Assembly: GCF_003970915.1 (NCBI RefSeq)
Contig: NZ_RXOF01000003.1
Location: 62,001 to 126,000 of the forward strand
Length of the DNA: 64,000 nucleotides
Source of the DNA: Hymenobacter gummosus
GTDB taxonomy: Bacteria > Bacteroidota > Bacteroidia > Cytophagales > Hymenobacteraceae
Direction: 5' to 3'
Positions 16,656-25,244 of the stretch are shown piece after piece. Below the pieces are notes generated by a model. The model ran no database searches. It was not told where the DNA came from and was given only the letters and a program-made list of their open reading frames with translations. Each line of letters opens with the position of its first letter. Position 1 is the stretch's first letter. The position numbers and the translations under genes are program-made.

Positions 16656-18625
16656 TCGAAGAAATTCCACTTCAGGCCTAGCTGGAAGCTGCGCGGATTG
16701 CCGGTGTAGAAAGGTGCGGCGAAGTACCCGGCGCGGCCCAGGCCCTGGTTGACGTGGGCCATTTTCAGGAACACCGACACGGTTTTGATGTCGGCCGTCA
16801 GGAACACGTCGGCCACGGCGAAGGTGCCGGCGGTGAAGTGGTCCTGCACGTAGAACTGCTGGGTGCTCGGGTCGTAGTCGTAGGGCGTCCAGCGCGACTG
16901 GGCGTAGGTTTCGATGCCCACCTGGGTGAACAGGGCCTTCTTGAACAGGAAGCCCTCGGCGTACACCCGCGAGTTGCCCACCAGCTTGGGAATACGCAGC
17001 CCTTCCGTTTCGCCGCCCTCGGTGTAGGTGAGCTGGTTGTCGAGGCGCAGAATGCCGTAGCGCAGCTGGTGGCGCACAAAGCCCACAAACAGCTGCTTGC
17101 TGCCGCCGAGCTGCATGGGCAGCAGCCCCCGCGGCGACACGCCCGACTCGCCGTAGTACACCAGCTTCAGGATGGTCACGAAGCTGGCCGAGGCCTGCAC
17201 CCGCTGCTGCAGGCGGGCATCGGCGCGGCCCAGGCGCTGGTCGAGGCTCACGGTGAGCTGGTCGACGGTGGTGTTGTCGAAGCCGGCCTTGCGGTTGACG
17301 CGGGCCCATTCCTGGTGGTTGCCGCTGAACTGCTGCTGGGTGAGCGTGGGCGCGTAGGAGGAGTGCAGCACCTCGCCCACGAGCGGGCCGAAGCGCAGCC
17401 GCCCGCGCAGCCACACCTCGTCGAAGAACTTGTACTCACCGGCCACCTGCACGTCGAAAATCTTGCGCCAGCGGAAGGCCATGTTGCCGCCCACAAACAG
17501 CTGATTCAGCGTAGTATCGGGCAGAATCTGGCGCATGGTTTCGGGGTTGCCGAAGTTGGTCCGGTTGGTGAGCAGGGCGTTGCGGTAGCGGCCGTAGAGG
17601 CGGTACTCGGCCCAGTCGGTGCGCCCGAGCAGGCCCAGCGTGTTTTCGATTTGCCGGTAGGTGGCGCGCTCCTCCGTCTTGGTGGAGTCGTGCAGGAAGC
17701 GGGAGTAGTAGTCCCGGTCGTCGGCGTCGACGGTGAAGTCGTCGTTGTAGCGGTTGTACTGGCGCCGCCAGTCGAGCACGTGGAAGGCCGTCACGCCCCG
17801 GCCCAGCAGGTTGTAGGTGTGGGCCAGGTGAAACTGGTCGCGCTTTTCCTCGTTCTGGGCCTGCCGCAGCCACACCAGCTCGTCGCGGTACTCGAAGAGC
17901 TTCGACAAGGTGTCGCCGTCGGTGGCGCTGGGCCGGATGCCGCCCTGCTCGATGGCGCGGTGCTGGGCCACGTAGTAGTTCAGCAGGGCGTGGTACCGGT
18001 CGTTCTTGGTCTGGTAGCGGGCGAAGATGAGCACCCCGGAGTGGGCCACCTGCTGGTCGCGGCTGATGGTGGTGCCCAGCTGCTTGTTGGCCCCGAACCG
18101 CTCGTAGGCAATGCCCACGTTTACCGCTTTCTTGACGCTACGGCTGTACATGCCCTCGAACACCTGCTCGCCCAGGCCACCCTGTACGAAGCGAAAAAAC
18201 GTGTAGGGCGAGCGGGTATCGTAGTACGGAATGGTGGTCTGGTCGCGGAAGTACGGGTTGAAAGCGTCGCGGCCGTTGCGGGCCCCGAGCTGGGTATTGG
18301 GCGCCCACAGCAGGCGGCGCGAAGCCAGGCCCACGTTGCCCAGCGTCTGCTGGAAGGTACTGTCGTAGTACCAGTTGCGCGAGTTGTGCATGCCCGTCAG
18401 CGTGGTATCCAGCGGCTGGCCGTCGGGCTGGTTGCGCAGCACGTCCACCTCGCGCACCACCAGCGTGGTTTTGGGGCCGTAAAGCACCTTGGTGGAGTCG
18501 TCGATAATCTGGGCGCGGCCCAGCCGGGGCAGCAGCAACAGGGCCAGCAGCCCCGGCAGCAGGTACAGGCGGCCGAGCCGCCGAAGGCGTAGCAGAAAGG
18601 GGGCAGAAACGTCAGGCAACGGCAC
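16652..18625 (-). CDS. putative outer-membrane porin (Porin_10-like)
   Basis: 657 residues. It has a signal peptide with a basic n-region (LLRLRRLGRLYLLPGLLALL, cleavage near GRA-QI). The mature protein has alternating aromatic/polar strands throughout and ends LGLKWNFFD with aromatic residues as in outer-membrane barrels. It matches the Bacteroidota 'putative porin' family (start IDDSTKVLYGPKTTLVV). The start overlaps the 3' end of lpxK by 14 bases, so the two are translationally linked and both serve the outer membrane. The solute is unknown. Confidence 0.85.
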   Translation of the reverse strand: MPLPDVSAPFLLRLRRLGRLYLLPGLLALLLLPRLGRAQIIDDSTKVLYGPKTTLVVREVDVLRNQPDGQPLDTTLTGMHNSRNWYYDSTFQQTLGNVGLASRRLLWAPNTQLGARNGRDAFNPYFRDQTTIPYYDTRSPYTFFRFVQGGLGEQVFEGMYSRSVKKAVNVGIAYERFGANKQLGTTISRDQQVAHSGVLIFARYQTKNDRYHALLNYYVAQHRAIEQGGIRPSATDGDTLSKLFEYRDELVWLRQAQNEEKRDQFHLAHTYNLLGRGVTAFHVLDWRRQYNRYNDDFTVDADDRDYYSRFLHDSTKTEERATYRQIENTLGLLGRTDWAEYRLYGRYRNALLTNRTNFGNPETMRQILPDTTLNQLFVGGNMAFRWRKIFDVQVAGEYKFFDEVWLRGRLRFGPLVGEVLHSSYAPTLTQQQFSGNHQEWARVNRKAGFDNTTVDQLTVSLDQRLGRADARLQQRVQASASFVTILKLVYYGESGVSPRGLLPMQLGGSKQLFVGFVRHQLRYGILRLDNQLTYTEGGETEGLRIPKLVGNSRVYAEGFLFKKALFTQVGIETYAQSRWTPYDYDPSTQQFYVQDHFTAGTFAVADVFLTADIKTVSVFLKMAHVNQGLGRAGYFAAPFYTGNPRSFQLGLKWNFFD

Positions 18626-19670
18626 GGGGCGTAAGCAAGGGCGTGAGCAGGGCCAGCAGGCGGGCAGCGCCGTCGGCTAGGAAGGAAACCCGAATGGGCA
18701 GGTACAACAACGGCAAAGCGGCCGCGCTGGTGTGCAGGGCCGCGTCGCGCAGGCGGGCCGCGTCTTTTTCGGTGGTGACGACCACAGCCCCGGCCGGCAG
18801 CTGCCGGCGAATCTGCTGCAGCTCGGCGGCCGTGAAGGCGTGGTGGTCGGGGAAGCGGTGGTGCTGCGCGACGGGGTAGCCGCGGCGCGTCAGCTCGGCG
18901 CGCAGGGGCTCGGGCTGGGCAATGCCGGTGAGCAGCACCACGGGCATGCCGGGCGTCACCGCCACCGGCGCCAGCACCGGCTGCAGCGCTCCGTACTCGT
19001 AGCTCGAACACAGCACCGGCACGCCGGGACGGGCGTAGCGCCGGGCCCGGGCGGCCGCGCGCTGCTGCTCGGCGGCGGGCCAGTCGGGCGGGCACTTGGT
19101 CAGGATGATAACGTCGGCGCGGCGGGCCCCGCGGCGGCTCTCGCGCAAGCGGCCCGCGGGCAGTACGTGGTCGAGCCAGAACGGGCGGGCCTGCTCGGTG
19201 AGCAGCACGTTCAGCTCGGGCCGCACGCGGCGGTGCTGGTAGGCGTCGTCGAGCACCACGGCCGATACGGCGGGCACCAGCCGGGCCATTTCGGCCAGGC
19301 CGTGGCGGCGGTCCTCATCGACCACCACCGGCACCCGGCCGCCGAAGCCGCGGAAGTGCTGCCAGGGCTCGTCGCCGATGCTTGCGGCCGTATCGGCGGC
19401 GGTAGCCAGGCGGAAGCCCGTAGTCTGCCGGCCGTAGCCGCGGCTGAGAATGGCCGGCTGCTGATCCAGGTGCAGCAGCTGCTCCACCACCCAGGCCACG
19501 TGCGGGGTTTTGCCGGTGCCGCCCACGCGCAGGTTGCCCACGCCAATGAGCGGCACCGTGGCACCGGTGCTGGCCCAGATGCCCCGGTCGTAAAGCCAGT
19601 TGCGCACGGCCGCCACGCCGGCGTACAGCCAGCTCAGCGGAAGCAGCAACAAGGTCAGCAAACGGGACAT
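18612..19670 (-). CDS. lpxK: tetraacyldisaccharide 4'-kinase LpxK
   Basis: 352 residues. It phosphorylates the 4' position of the lipid A precursor at the inner membrane. An N-terminal membrane helix (LLTLLLLPLSWLYAGVAAV) precedes the P-loop (VGNLRVGGTGKTP). The paired-Asp motif VLDDAYQHRR and the C-terminal TTEKDAARL are typical. Length fits the family. It is first of a two-gene unit with the porin gene. Confidence 0.95.
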   Translation of the reverse strand: MSRLLTLLLLPLSWLYAGVAAVRNWLYDRGIWASTGATVPLIGVGNLRVGGTGKTPHVAWVVEQLLHLDQQPAILSRGYGRQTTGFRLATAADTAASIGDEPWQHFRGFGGRVPVVVDEDRRHGLAEMARLVPAVSAVVLDDAYQHRRVRPELNVLLTEQARPFWLDHVLPAGRLRESRRGARRADVIILTKCPPDWPAAEQQRAAARARRYARPGVPVLCSSYEYGALQPVLAPVAVTPGMPVVLLTGIAQPEPLRAELTRRGYPVAQHHRFPDHHAFTAAELQQIRRQLPAGAVVVTTEKDAARLRDAALHTSAAALPLLYLPIRVSFLADGAARLLALLTPLLTPRAVA

Positions 19671-19709
19671 GGGAGGCTAATCGGCCGGGCCACCGGGCGC
19701 GGCGGGCGG

Positions 19710-19717
19710 CAAAAATA
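19710..19717 (-). promoter_or_regulatory. -7 promoter box (TATTTTTG) of lpxK
   Basis: Exact TAnnTTTG match on the minus strand, 39 bases before the lpxK ATG at 19670. Confidence 0.7.
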
Positions 19718-19772
19718 CGCGAAATGCCGCCGGCCCGGCCTCGCCGGGCTTCGTTGCGTAAGGATTTCGTCT

Positions 19773-20486
19773 ATGATGCCCGCTCCCACCTTCGCCGACG
19801 GCCTGCTGGCCCTGCTCACCGGCTTTCCCGCCGCCCCGCCCCTGCCCGACGGCGTGGAGGCGCTAAACCCCTACCAGGCCGAACCCGCCCGCGACCTACT
19901 CACCCGGTTTGCCCGGCACTACTACGCTGACGCTCAGCCCCGCGTGGCCCTGCTGGGCATCAACCCCGGCCGCTTCGGGGCGGGCAGCACCGGCGTTGCC
20001 TTTACCGACCCGGCCGCCCTGGCGCTGCACTGCGGTATTGAAAACGAGCTGCCCCGCCGCGCGGAGCTGTCGAGCCAGTTCGTGTACCAGCTGATTTACG
20101 CCTTGGGCGGCCCGGCCGAGTTTTACCAGCACTTCTACCTGGGCTCCTTGTACCCGCTGGTGCTCGTGCGCCAGGGCCGCAACTACAACTACTACGATTC
20201 GGCGGCCGTCACGCGCACGCTCTGGCCCGATATGCAAAAGTCTCTACGGCAGCAGGCGGCGCTGCCCAGCCTGCGCCGCGACGTGGCCGTGAGCCTGGGC
20301 CGGCGCAACGGGGAATTTTTCACTCGGCTGAATCAGGAACTGGGGCTGTTCGAGCAGGTTATCGTGCTGGACCATCCGCGGTTTATCATGCAGTACAAAC
20401 GCCGGTTCGTGCCCGACTTCGTGACGGAGTACGCGCGGGTGCTGGGGGAATTGCTCAGCCCTTCTACTTTTGAGAGGCCCACTTGA
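19773..20486 (+). CDS. SMUG2-type DNA glycosylase family protein (DUF4918-like)
   Basis: 237 residues from the first of two adjacent ATGs. The frame stays open far upstream, but that part is antisense to lpxK. The uracil-glycosylase-superfamily motif is LLGINPGRFGAGSTGVAFTDP (near residue 55) and the second, DNA-inserting motif is VLDHPRFIMQYKRR (near residue 205). It probably excises uracil or oxidised pyrimidines. It is transcribed divergently from lpxK with a ~100-base gap. Confidence 0.85.
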   Translation: MMPAPTFADGLLALLTGFPAAPPLPDGVEALNPYQAEPARDLLTRFARHYYADAQPRVALLGINPGRFGAGSTGVAFTDPAALALHCGIENELPRRAELSSQFVYQLIYALGGPAEFYQHFYLGSLYPLVLVRQGRNYNYYDSAAVTRTLWPDMQKSLRQQAALPSLRRDVAVSLGRRNGEFFTRLNQELGLFEQVIVLDHPRFIMQYKRRFVPDFVTEYARVLGELLSPSTFERPT

Positions 20487-20597
20487 CGAGGCAATCTATA
20501 ACTGAGCCACTACAGAACCAGATCATTTACAATAAGTATGCGCCAGAAAACATCTTTTTTTAGCACATCAAGACCCTCGGATACCCATGTTTTCTTT

Positions 20598-21536
20598 ATG
20601 CATAGGACTCGACGGGCAAGATATTTTCTGTGTGCCCTAGGTGTATGGGGAGGTGTGGGGGGCGCGACAGCACAGGCTCAAAAGGTTAGCTTACTGATTG
20701 AGGCACAACAAGCCTTTGGCCAGCGACTGGAAACCACCTTACGCTACCAAGAAGCTGTAGAACGCGAAGGTGTAACAACTATAAAGCGGAGTTTACAAGT
20801 GGGGAAACGTGCTTATGAATTGGAACACTACAACGCCACCGTGGCAGGTTATGGACGTGTGAAGGAACTGTTTCTGTTGCAAAGACAAAACAAGGATACA
20901 GTTAGCACCAGCATAGCTAAGTTCCGGCTGAGTCATGAAGTGACGAGTCAAGGCAAAACCGTTTGCTCAGGTGTATTTCATAGATACTTGTCGCCACTGG
21001 CTATTGAGGCTGGGCAATTTTTTATAGTCAAGGACTTCAACCCCGCTGCCTTTCTAACGTTGGCACCAAGCCTGATACCTACCGGGCAAACGCTGTACGT
21101 CCTGAACGAGGATACGGACGTGCGCGGTGACACACTCGCCTGTTACCAACTAACACGCGCCGAGTCAGGCCAACCCTCCCTTCACTTGTATGAGCGTCGT
21201 ACAGCAGCCAGCAGGCGCTGGTATAACAACAACCGTCTTACGTGTCGGTGGGATGCAGATTTGACTCATAAAACGCTGCTTGTTATGCAAATACTAGCCG
21301 ATGGTAGACCGGGGCTCCAGTGGGTGCGCAGGTACGCTAACCAAACAGATTTCTTTGAAAGCCATTTCTACTTCGAGCCAGGGGTTCAAGATGGCGACGG
21401 AATGGTCAAAAGGGAGTTCTACCGCCGCGAGTTTAAGCAACGCAGCGGGCAGCAGGCGCTGGACCACTACACGTTGAATTTACAAACAGAGCCTCCCAGT
21501 ACTCTTTCCTTTGACATCACACATTATCACCACTGA
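20598..21536 (+). CDS. hypothetical secreted protein in an AT-richer patch
   Basis: 312 residues from the ATG at 20598, preferred because it begins a signal peptide (MHRTRRARYFLCALGVW ... GGATAQAQ); ATG 20538 is an alternative adding 20 residues. The mature part is rich in Arg/Tyr with beta character (LEHYNATVAGYGRVKELF). No family recognised. GC content is clearly below the neighbours over about 20490-21640 and codon choice is more relaxed, suggesting horizontal transfer. No partner genes. Confidence 0.62.
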   Translation: MHRTRRARYFLCALGVWGGVGGATAQAQKVSLLIEAQQAFGQRLETTLRYQEAVEREGVTTIKRSLQVGKRAYELEHYNATVAGYGRVKELFLLQRQNKDTVSTSIAKFRLSHEVTSQGKTVCSGVFHRYLSPLAIEAGQFFIVKDFNPAAFLTLAPSLIPTGQTLYVLNEDTDVRGDTLACYQLTRAESGQPSLHLYERRTAASRRWYNNNRLTCRWDADLTHKTLLVMQILADGRPGLQWVRRYANQTDFFESHFYFEPGVQDGDGMVKREFYRREFKQRSGQQALDHYTLNLQTEPPSTLSFDITHYHH

Positions 21537-21775
21537 GCAGATGAAATTGCAGCTAAAAGCTACATCTGAGATATAAAGGCATTGTAGGCTTCCCATCAGG
21601 GCCACTCGAAAGCAGAGGGAAACAGCCTCTTTTTCTATCCTCTTCTGTATCGTCACAAAGTCGTTTCGCGACGCCGGCAACAGGCAGCCCCAACGGTAGC
21701 CGGGCCTCCGCTCGTAAGTTGCGCCACCCACACCGGCTGCACGTTAGCCCTCACGCCAGAAGCAGCCACTTCCGC

Positions 21776-21783
21776 TACTTTTG
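21776..21783 (+). promoter_or_regulatory. -7 promoter box (TACTTTTG) of the NIF3 gene
   Basis: Exact TAnnTTTG match. Only five bases separate it from the ATG at 21789, implying a leaderless or nearly leaderless mRNA. Confidence 0.75.
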
Positions 21784-21788
21784 AGTTT

Positions 21789-22892
21789 ATGTCCGTCACC
21801 GTCCAAGACCTTACCCGCGCCCTCGAAGCCTGGGCCCCCCTGGCCTACCAGGAAAGCTACGACAACGCCGGCCTGCAGTGCGGCGACCCGCAGATGCTGG
21901 TCAAAGGCGTGCTCATTGCCCTCGACTGCACGCCCGCCATCATCGACGAGGCCGTGCGCCGGGGCTGCAACGTGGTCGTGGTGCACCATCCCGTCATCTT
22001 CATGCCGCTGAAGCGCCTGACCGGCGCCACCGAGGTGGAGCGCACCATCATGCGCGCCCTGCGCCTCGATGTGGCCGTGTACGCAGCCCATACCAACCTC
22101 GACAACGTGCGCCACGGCGTGAGCCGCCACCTGGCCGAGAAGCTGGGCCTCACGAACCTGCGCGTGCTCGACCCCAAAGCGGGCCTGCTGGCCAAGCTGG
22201 CCGTGTACACCCCGCCCGAGCACGCCGAACAGGTGAAGCGCGCCCTTTACGACGCCGGCGCCGGCCAGATCGGCAAGTACCACGACTGCAGCTTCCAGCT
22301 GCCCGGCCAGGGCACCTATACCCCCGATGCCGACGCCAACCCCTACGAGGGCGAGCCGAACAAGCCTGAAACCGCCGACGAGCTGCGCATTGAGGTGCTG
22401 CTGCCCCTGCACCGCCAGCACCAGGTGCTGCAGGCCATGCGTAAGGCGCACCCCTACGAAGAAGTGGCCTACGACCTCATTAAGCTCGAAAACCAGCACC
22501 AGGACGTGGGCTCCGGCATGGTGGGTGAGCTGCCCGAGCCCCTGCCGGCCAAGGACTTCCTGCGCCGCCTGCGCGAGCGGCTCGGCGTGCCCGTAGTCAA
22601 GCACACCGAGTTTAATGCCGTGATTCGGCGGGTGGCCGTGTGCGGCGGGGCGGGCTCTTTCCTGACCCGCAAAGCCGTAGCCGCCGGCGCCGACGCTTAC
22701 GTCACGGGCGACATCAAGTACCACGAGTTTTTCGCCCCCGAAGGCCGCCTGCTGCTCTGCGACGTAGGCCACTACGAAAGCGAACAGTACACGGGAGAAT
22801 TATTCCAAAAATTGCTTATGGATAAATTTGCGCGTACTTTTGCGGTCTTGTTAGCCGAAACCCCCACGAACCCTGTTCGCTATGATTTCTAA
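21789..22892 (+). CDS. Nif3-like dinuclear metal center hexameric protein
   Basis: 367 residues, the long form of the NIF3/YqfO/YbgI family with a PII-like insert (~residues 135-235). Metal ligands are visible in VVVVHHPVIFMPLKR and AAHTNLDNVRHG near the N-terminus and in YVTGDIKYHEF and LLCDVGHYESE near the C-terminus. The biochemical role is unsettled (proposed GTP cyclohydrolase-like or metal chaperone). Its stop overlaps the next gene's start by 11 bases, so the two are an operon, a pairing I recall as common in Bacteroidota. Confidence 0.93.
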   Translation: MSVTVQDLTRALEAWAPLAYQESYDNAGLQCGDPQMLVKGVLIALDCTPAIIDEAVRRGCNVVVVHHPVIFMPLKRLTGATEVERTIMRALRLDVAVYAAHTNLDNVRHGVSRHLAEKLGLTNLRVLDPKAGLLAKLAVYTPPEHAEQVKRALYDAGAGQIGKYHDCSFQLPGQGTYTPDADANPYEGEPNKPETADELRIEVLLPLHRQHQVLQAMRKAHPYEEVAYDLIKLENQHQDVGSGMVGELPEPLPAKDFLRRLRERLGVPVVKHTEFNAVIRRVAVCGGAGSFLTRKAVAAGADAYVTGDIKYHEFFAPEGRLLLCDVGHYESEQYTGELFQKLLMDKFARTFAVLLAETPTNPVRYDF

Positions 22893-23628
22893 TTCCGCTT
22901 CGGACATCACCGTAGCCAGCAAGCTGGAAGCCCTGCTCAACCTGCAACGCCTTGACTCGCAGCTTGATGAAATCCGGCGCGTACGTGGTGATCTGCCCGA
23001 AGAAGTGCGTGACCTGGAAGACGAAATTGCCGGCTACGAAGTCCGCGTATCGAAATTCGACGAGGAAGTAGCGGCGCTGAACGACCAGATCAAAGCCCGC
23101 AAGCAGGCCGCCAAGGACGCCGAGGCGCTGATTCGTCGCTACGAGGACCAGCAGCAGAACGTGCGCAACAACCGCGAGTACGAAGCCATCGGCAAGGAAA
23201 TGGAGCTGCAGAAGCTCGAAATCCAGATTTCCGAGAAGAAAGTCCGCGAGGCCCAGTACCAGATCGACCAGAAAAACCAGGAAATCAGCGGCACCAAGCA
23301 GCGCCTGGACGAGCGCCGCAAGGACCTCGCCAACAAGCAGTCGGAGCTGCAGGTGATTGTGGGCGAAAGCGAAGCCGACGAGCAGAAGCTGCTGGCCGAG
23401 CGCGAAGTAGCCGCCAAGCCCATCGAAGACCGCCTGCTGTCGGCCTACACCCGCATCCGCGGCAACGCCCGCAACGGCCTCGCCGTGGTGCTGGTGAAGC
23501 GCGACGCCTGCGGCGGCTGCTTCAACACCGTGCCCCCGCAGCGCCAGGCCGACATCATTGCCCACAAGAAAGTCATCGTGTGTGAGCACTGCGGCCGCAT
23601 CCTGGCCGACGTGGAAAGCCGCGCGTAA
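22882..23628 (+). CDS. zinc-ribbon coiled-coil protein (C4-type, CT398/DUF164-like)
   Basis: 248 residues. Residues ~10-185 form a long antiparallel coiled-coil hairpin rich in Glu/Lys/Gln (LDEIRRVRGDLPEEVRDLE ...). The C-terminus carries a four-cysteine zinc ribbon (DACGGCFNTVPPQ ... IVCEHCGRIL). Proteins of this type are thought to bind nucleic acids or act as translation-linked factors; the role is unproven. It overlaps the NIF3 gene by 11 bases and ends at a strong terminator. Confidence 0.88.
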   Translation: MISNSASDITVASKLEALLNLQRLDSQLDEIRRVRGDLPEEVRDLEDEIAGYEVRVSKFDEEVAALNDQIKARKQAAKDAEALIRRYEDQQQNVRNNREYEAIGKEMELQKLEIQISEKKVREAQYQIDQKNQEISGTKQRLDERRKDLANKQSELQVIVGESEADEQKLLAEREVAAKPIEDRLLSAYTRIRGNARNGLAVVLVKRDACGGCFNTVPPQRQADIIAHKKVIVCEHCGRILADVESRA

Positions 23629-23649
23629 GCTTCCTTGGTTTGATTTTGT

Positions 23650-23684
23650 AAAAAGGAACGGCCCCGCGTCGTTCCTTTTTTATT
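23650..23684 (+). terminator. rho-independent terminator
   Basis: 11-bp stem (23650-23660 with 23670-23680) with A5 and T5 ends, followed by TATT. It closes the NIF3/zinc-ribbon operon. Confidence 0.85.
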
Positions 23685-23702
23685 GTTCGCTTGTCCGTTC
23701 TG

Positions 23703-25244
23703 ATGTCAGTTCCCGCAGAGGTTCGCAAAGGTCTACGCAGAGGTTCGCTGAGCGCGGCCCTGCTCCTAGCGTCTGGCTCCGCGAACCTCTGCGCAGCCCT
23801 CAGCGAGCCTCTGCGAGAAATAAAGCAGGACGAAAGCGCCGCCGAACCCGCCGGCCCCGACCAGCTCAGCCCGCACGCCCGCCGCGCCTACGCTGAGCTG
23901 CTGAAGCTGCGCCCCGGCAACGGCCGCGCCTTCGCCCAGCGCGGCACCGACGCCGGCGCCCTGCTCATGCTGGAGGGCGCCGCTTTTACGGAACTAGTGG
24001 TAACGCAGGACCCGAAGCGCTACGAGGCGGCCATCGAGGCCCAGGACGCGGCCTTGGCCCGGCTAGACCAGCAGCCCCGCTCGGCCCTGCGCGACTACGC
24101 CCGCGCCGAAATTCGCCTGCACCAAGCCGCCGCCCAGGTGATGTTCGGCCACGAGCTGCAGGGCGCCTGGAGTCTGCGGCAGGCTTACCTGCAGGTGCAG
24201 CAGAACTACAAGCGCTGGCCCGATTTCCTGCCCACGCAGAAGACGCTGGGCCTGTGCCAGTTCCTGATCGGCTCGGTGCCCGAGGGCTACCGCTGGTTTC
24301 TGAACCTGCTGGGGCTGCCCGGCAATACCCAGGCTGGCCTGCAGCACCTGCGCACCGCCGCTCAGCGCCCCCACGACTTCCAGATAGAGGCCCGGCTTCT
24401 GCTGGCCCTGATCCGCCAGACCTACTACGGCGCCGATGAGGAGGCCGCCGCCCTGCTCAGTCGCCTCACCCGCGAACAGCCCGACAACCTCTTGTTCAGC
24501 TACCTGGGCATGTCGGTGCAGAAAAAGCTGCACCACACCGCCCAGGCCCTGAGCTACTACCGCAGCCGCCCCACCGGCCCCACCTACTTGCCCGCCGCCT
24601 ACCTGCACCACATGGCTGCCGACCTGCTGCTCTACCAGGGCCAGTACGCGGCTTCGGAGCAGGCCAACCAGCTGTTTTTGAGCGAGTACCGGGGCGTGCA
24701 TTACCGCAAGGACGCCTGGTTTAAGCTCTACCTCGCCCACTGGCTCGGCGGCGACCAGGCCCAGGCCGAGCGCTGCCGCCAGCAGATAGCCAAGGGCGGC
24801 GACACCAGCGTGGAGGAGGACCGCTACGCCCAGCGCTTCGTCGACGACCAGCTGCCCCTGAACCGCTACCTCACCCGCGCCCGCCTGCAAATCGACGGGG
24901 GCTACTACCGGCCGGCCCTGGCCACGCTCGGCGACTTCCAGGCCACGGCCGCCACGCCGCTGCGCGACCGGCTGGAGGAGCCTTACCGCCGCGCCCGCGC
25001 CTACCACGGCCTCGGCCGCCTCGACTCGGCCCGGCTCTACTACGGGCGCTGCATCACGGCCAGCGGCACGGCGCCGTACTACTTTGCCCCGCAGTCGGCC
25101 CTGCAGCTGGGCTACCTTTGCCAGGAAGCCGGCCAGAAAGCCCAGGCCAAAGCGTACTTTGAAAAAGCGCTGAGCTACGGCAAGCACGAGTACAAAACCA
25201 GCACCGACGCCAAGGCCAAGGTGGCGCTGGCCAGTTTGCAATGA
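23703..25244 (+). CDS. tetratricopeptide-repeat protein with repeat-derived N-terminus
   Basis: 513 residues if started at ATG 23703 (TTG 23691 also possible). Residues ~60-510 are helical TPR-like repeats (LGLCQFLIGSVPEGYRWF, QAKAYFEKALSYGKHEYK). The first ~40 residues (VPAEVRKGLRRGSLSAALLL ...) look like a signal peptide but are encoded by a palindromic intergenic repeat (23710-23820) also found at 50467-50567. So either the repeat supplied a new start and leader, or the gene is disrupted and starts further in. The stop overlaps pabB (ATGA), so the two are co-translated. Confidence 0.7.
   Translation: MSVPAEVRKGLRRGSLSAALLLASGSANLCAALSEPLREIKQDESAAEPAGPDQLSPHARRAYAELLKLRPGNGRAFAQRGTDAGALLMLEGAAFTELVVTQDPKRYEAAIEAQDAALARLDQQPRSALRDYARAEIRLHQAAAQVMFGHELQGAWSLRQAYLQVQQNYKRWPDFLPTQKTLGLCQFLIGSVPEGYRWFLNLLGLPGNTQAGLQHLRTAAQRPHDFQIEARLLLALIRQTYYGADEEAAALLSRLTREQPDNLLFSYLGMSVQKKLHHTAQALSYYRSRPTGPTYLPAAYLHHMAADLLLYQGQYAASEQANQLFLSEYRGVHYRKDAWFKLYLAHWLGGDQAQAERCRQQIAKGGDTSVEEDRYAQRFVDDQLPLNRYLTRARLQIDGGYYRPALATLGDFQATAATPLRDRLEEPYRRARAYHGLGRLDSARLYYGRCITASGTAPYYFAPQSALQLGYLCQEAGQKAQAKAYFEKALSYGKHEYKTSTDAKAKVALASLQ
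23710..23820. repeat. CGCAGAGG-type palindromic repeat, copy A
   Basis: The left arm holds two CGCAGAGGTTCGC units; the right arm holds their reverse complements (GCGAACCTCTGCG and GCGAGCCTCTGCG). Same design and core sequence as 50467-50567. This copy overlaps the start of the TPR gene. Confidence 0.85.

Noticed and set aside
18732-19772. Long N-terminal extension of the SMUG2-type gene
   Set aside because: This part is antisense to lpxK and has shadow composition; ATG 19773 fits the family start.
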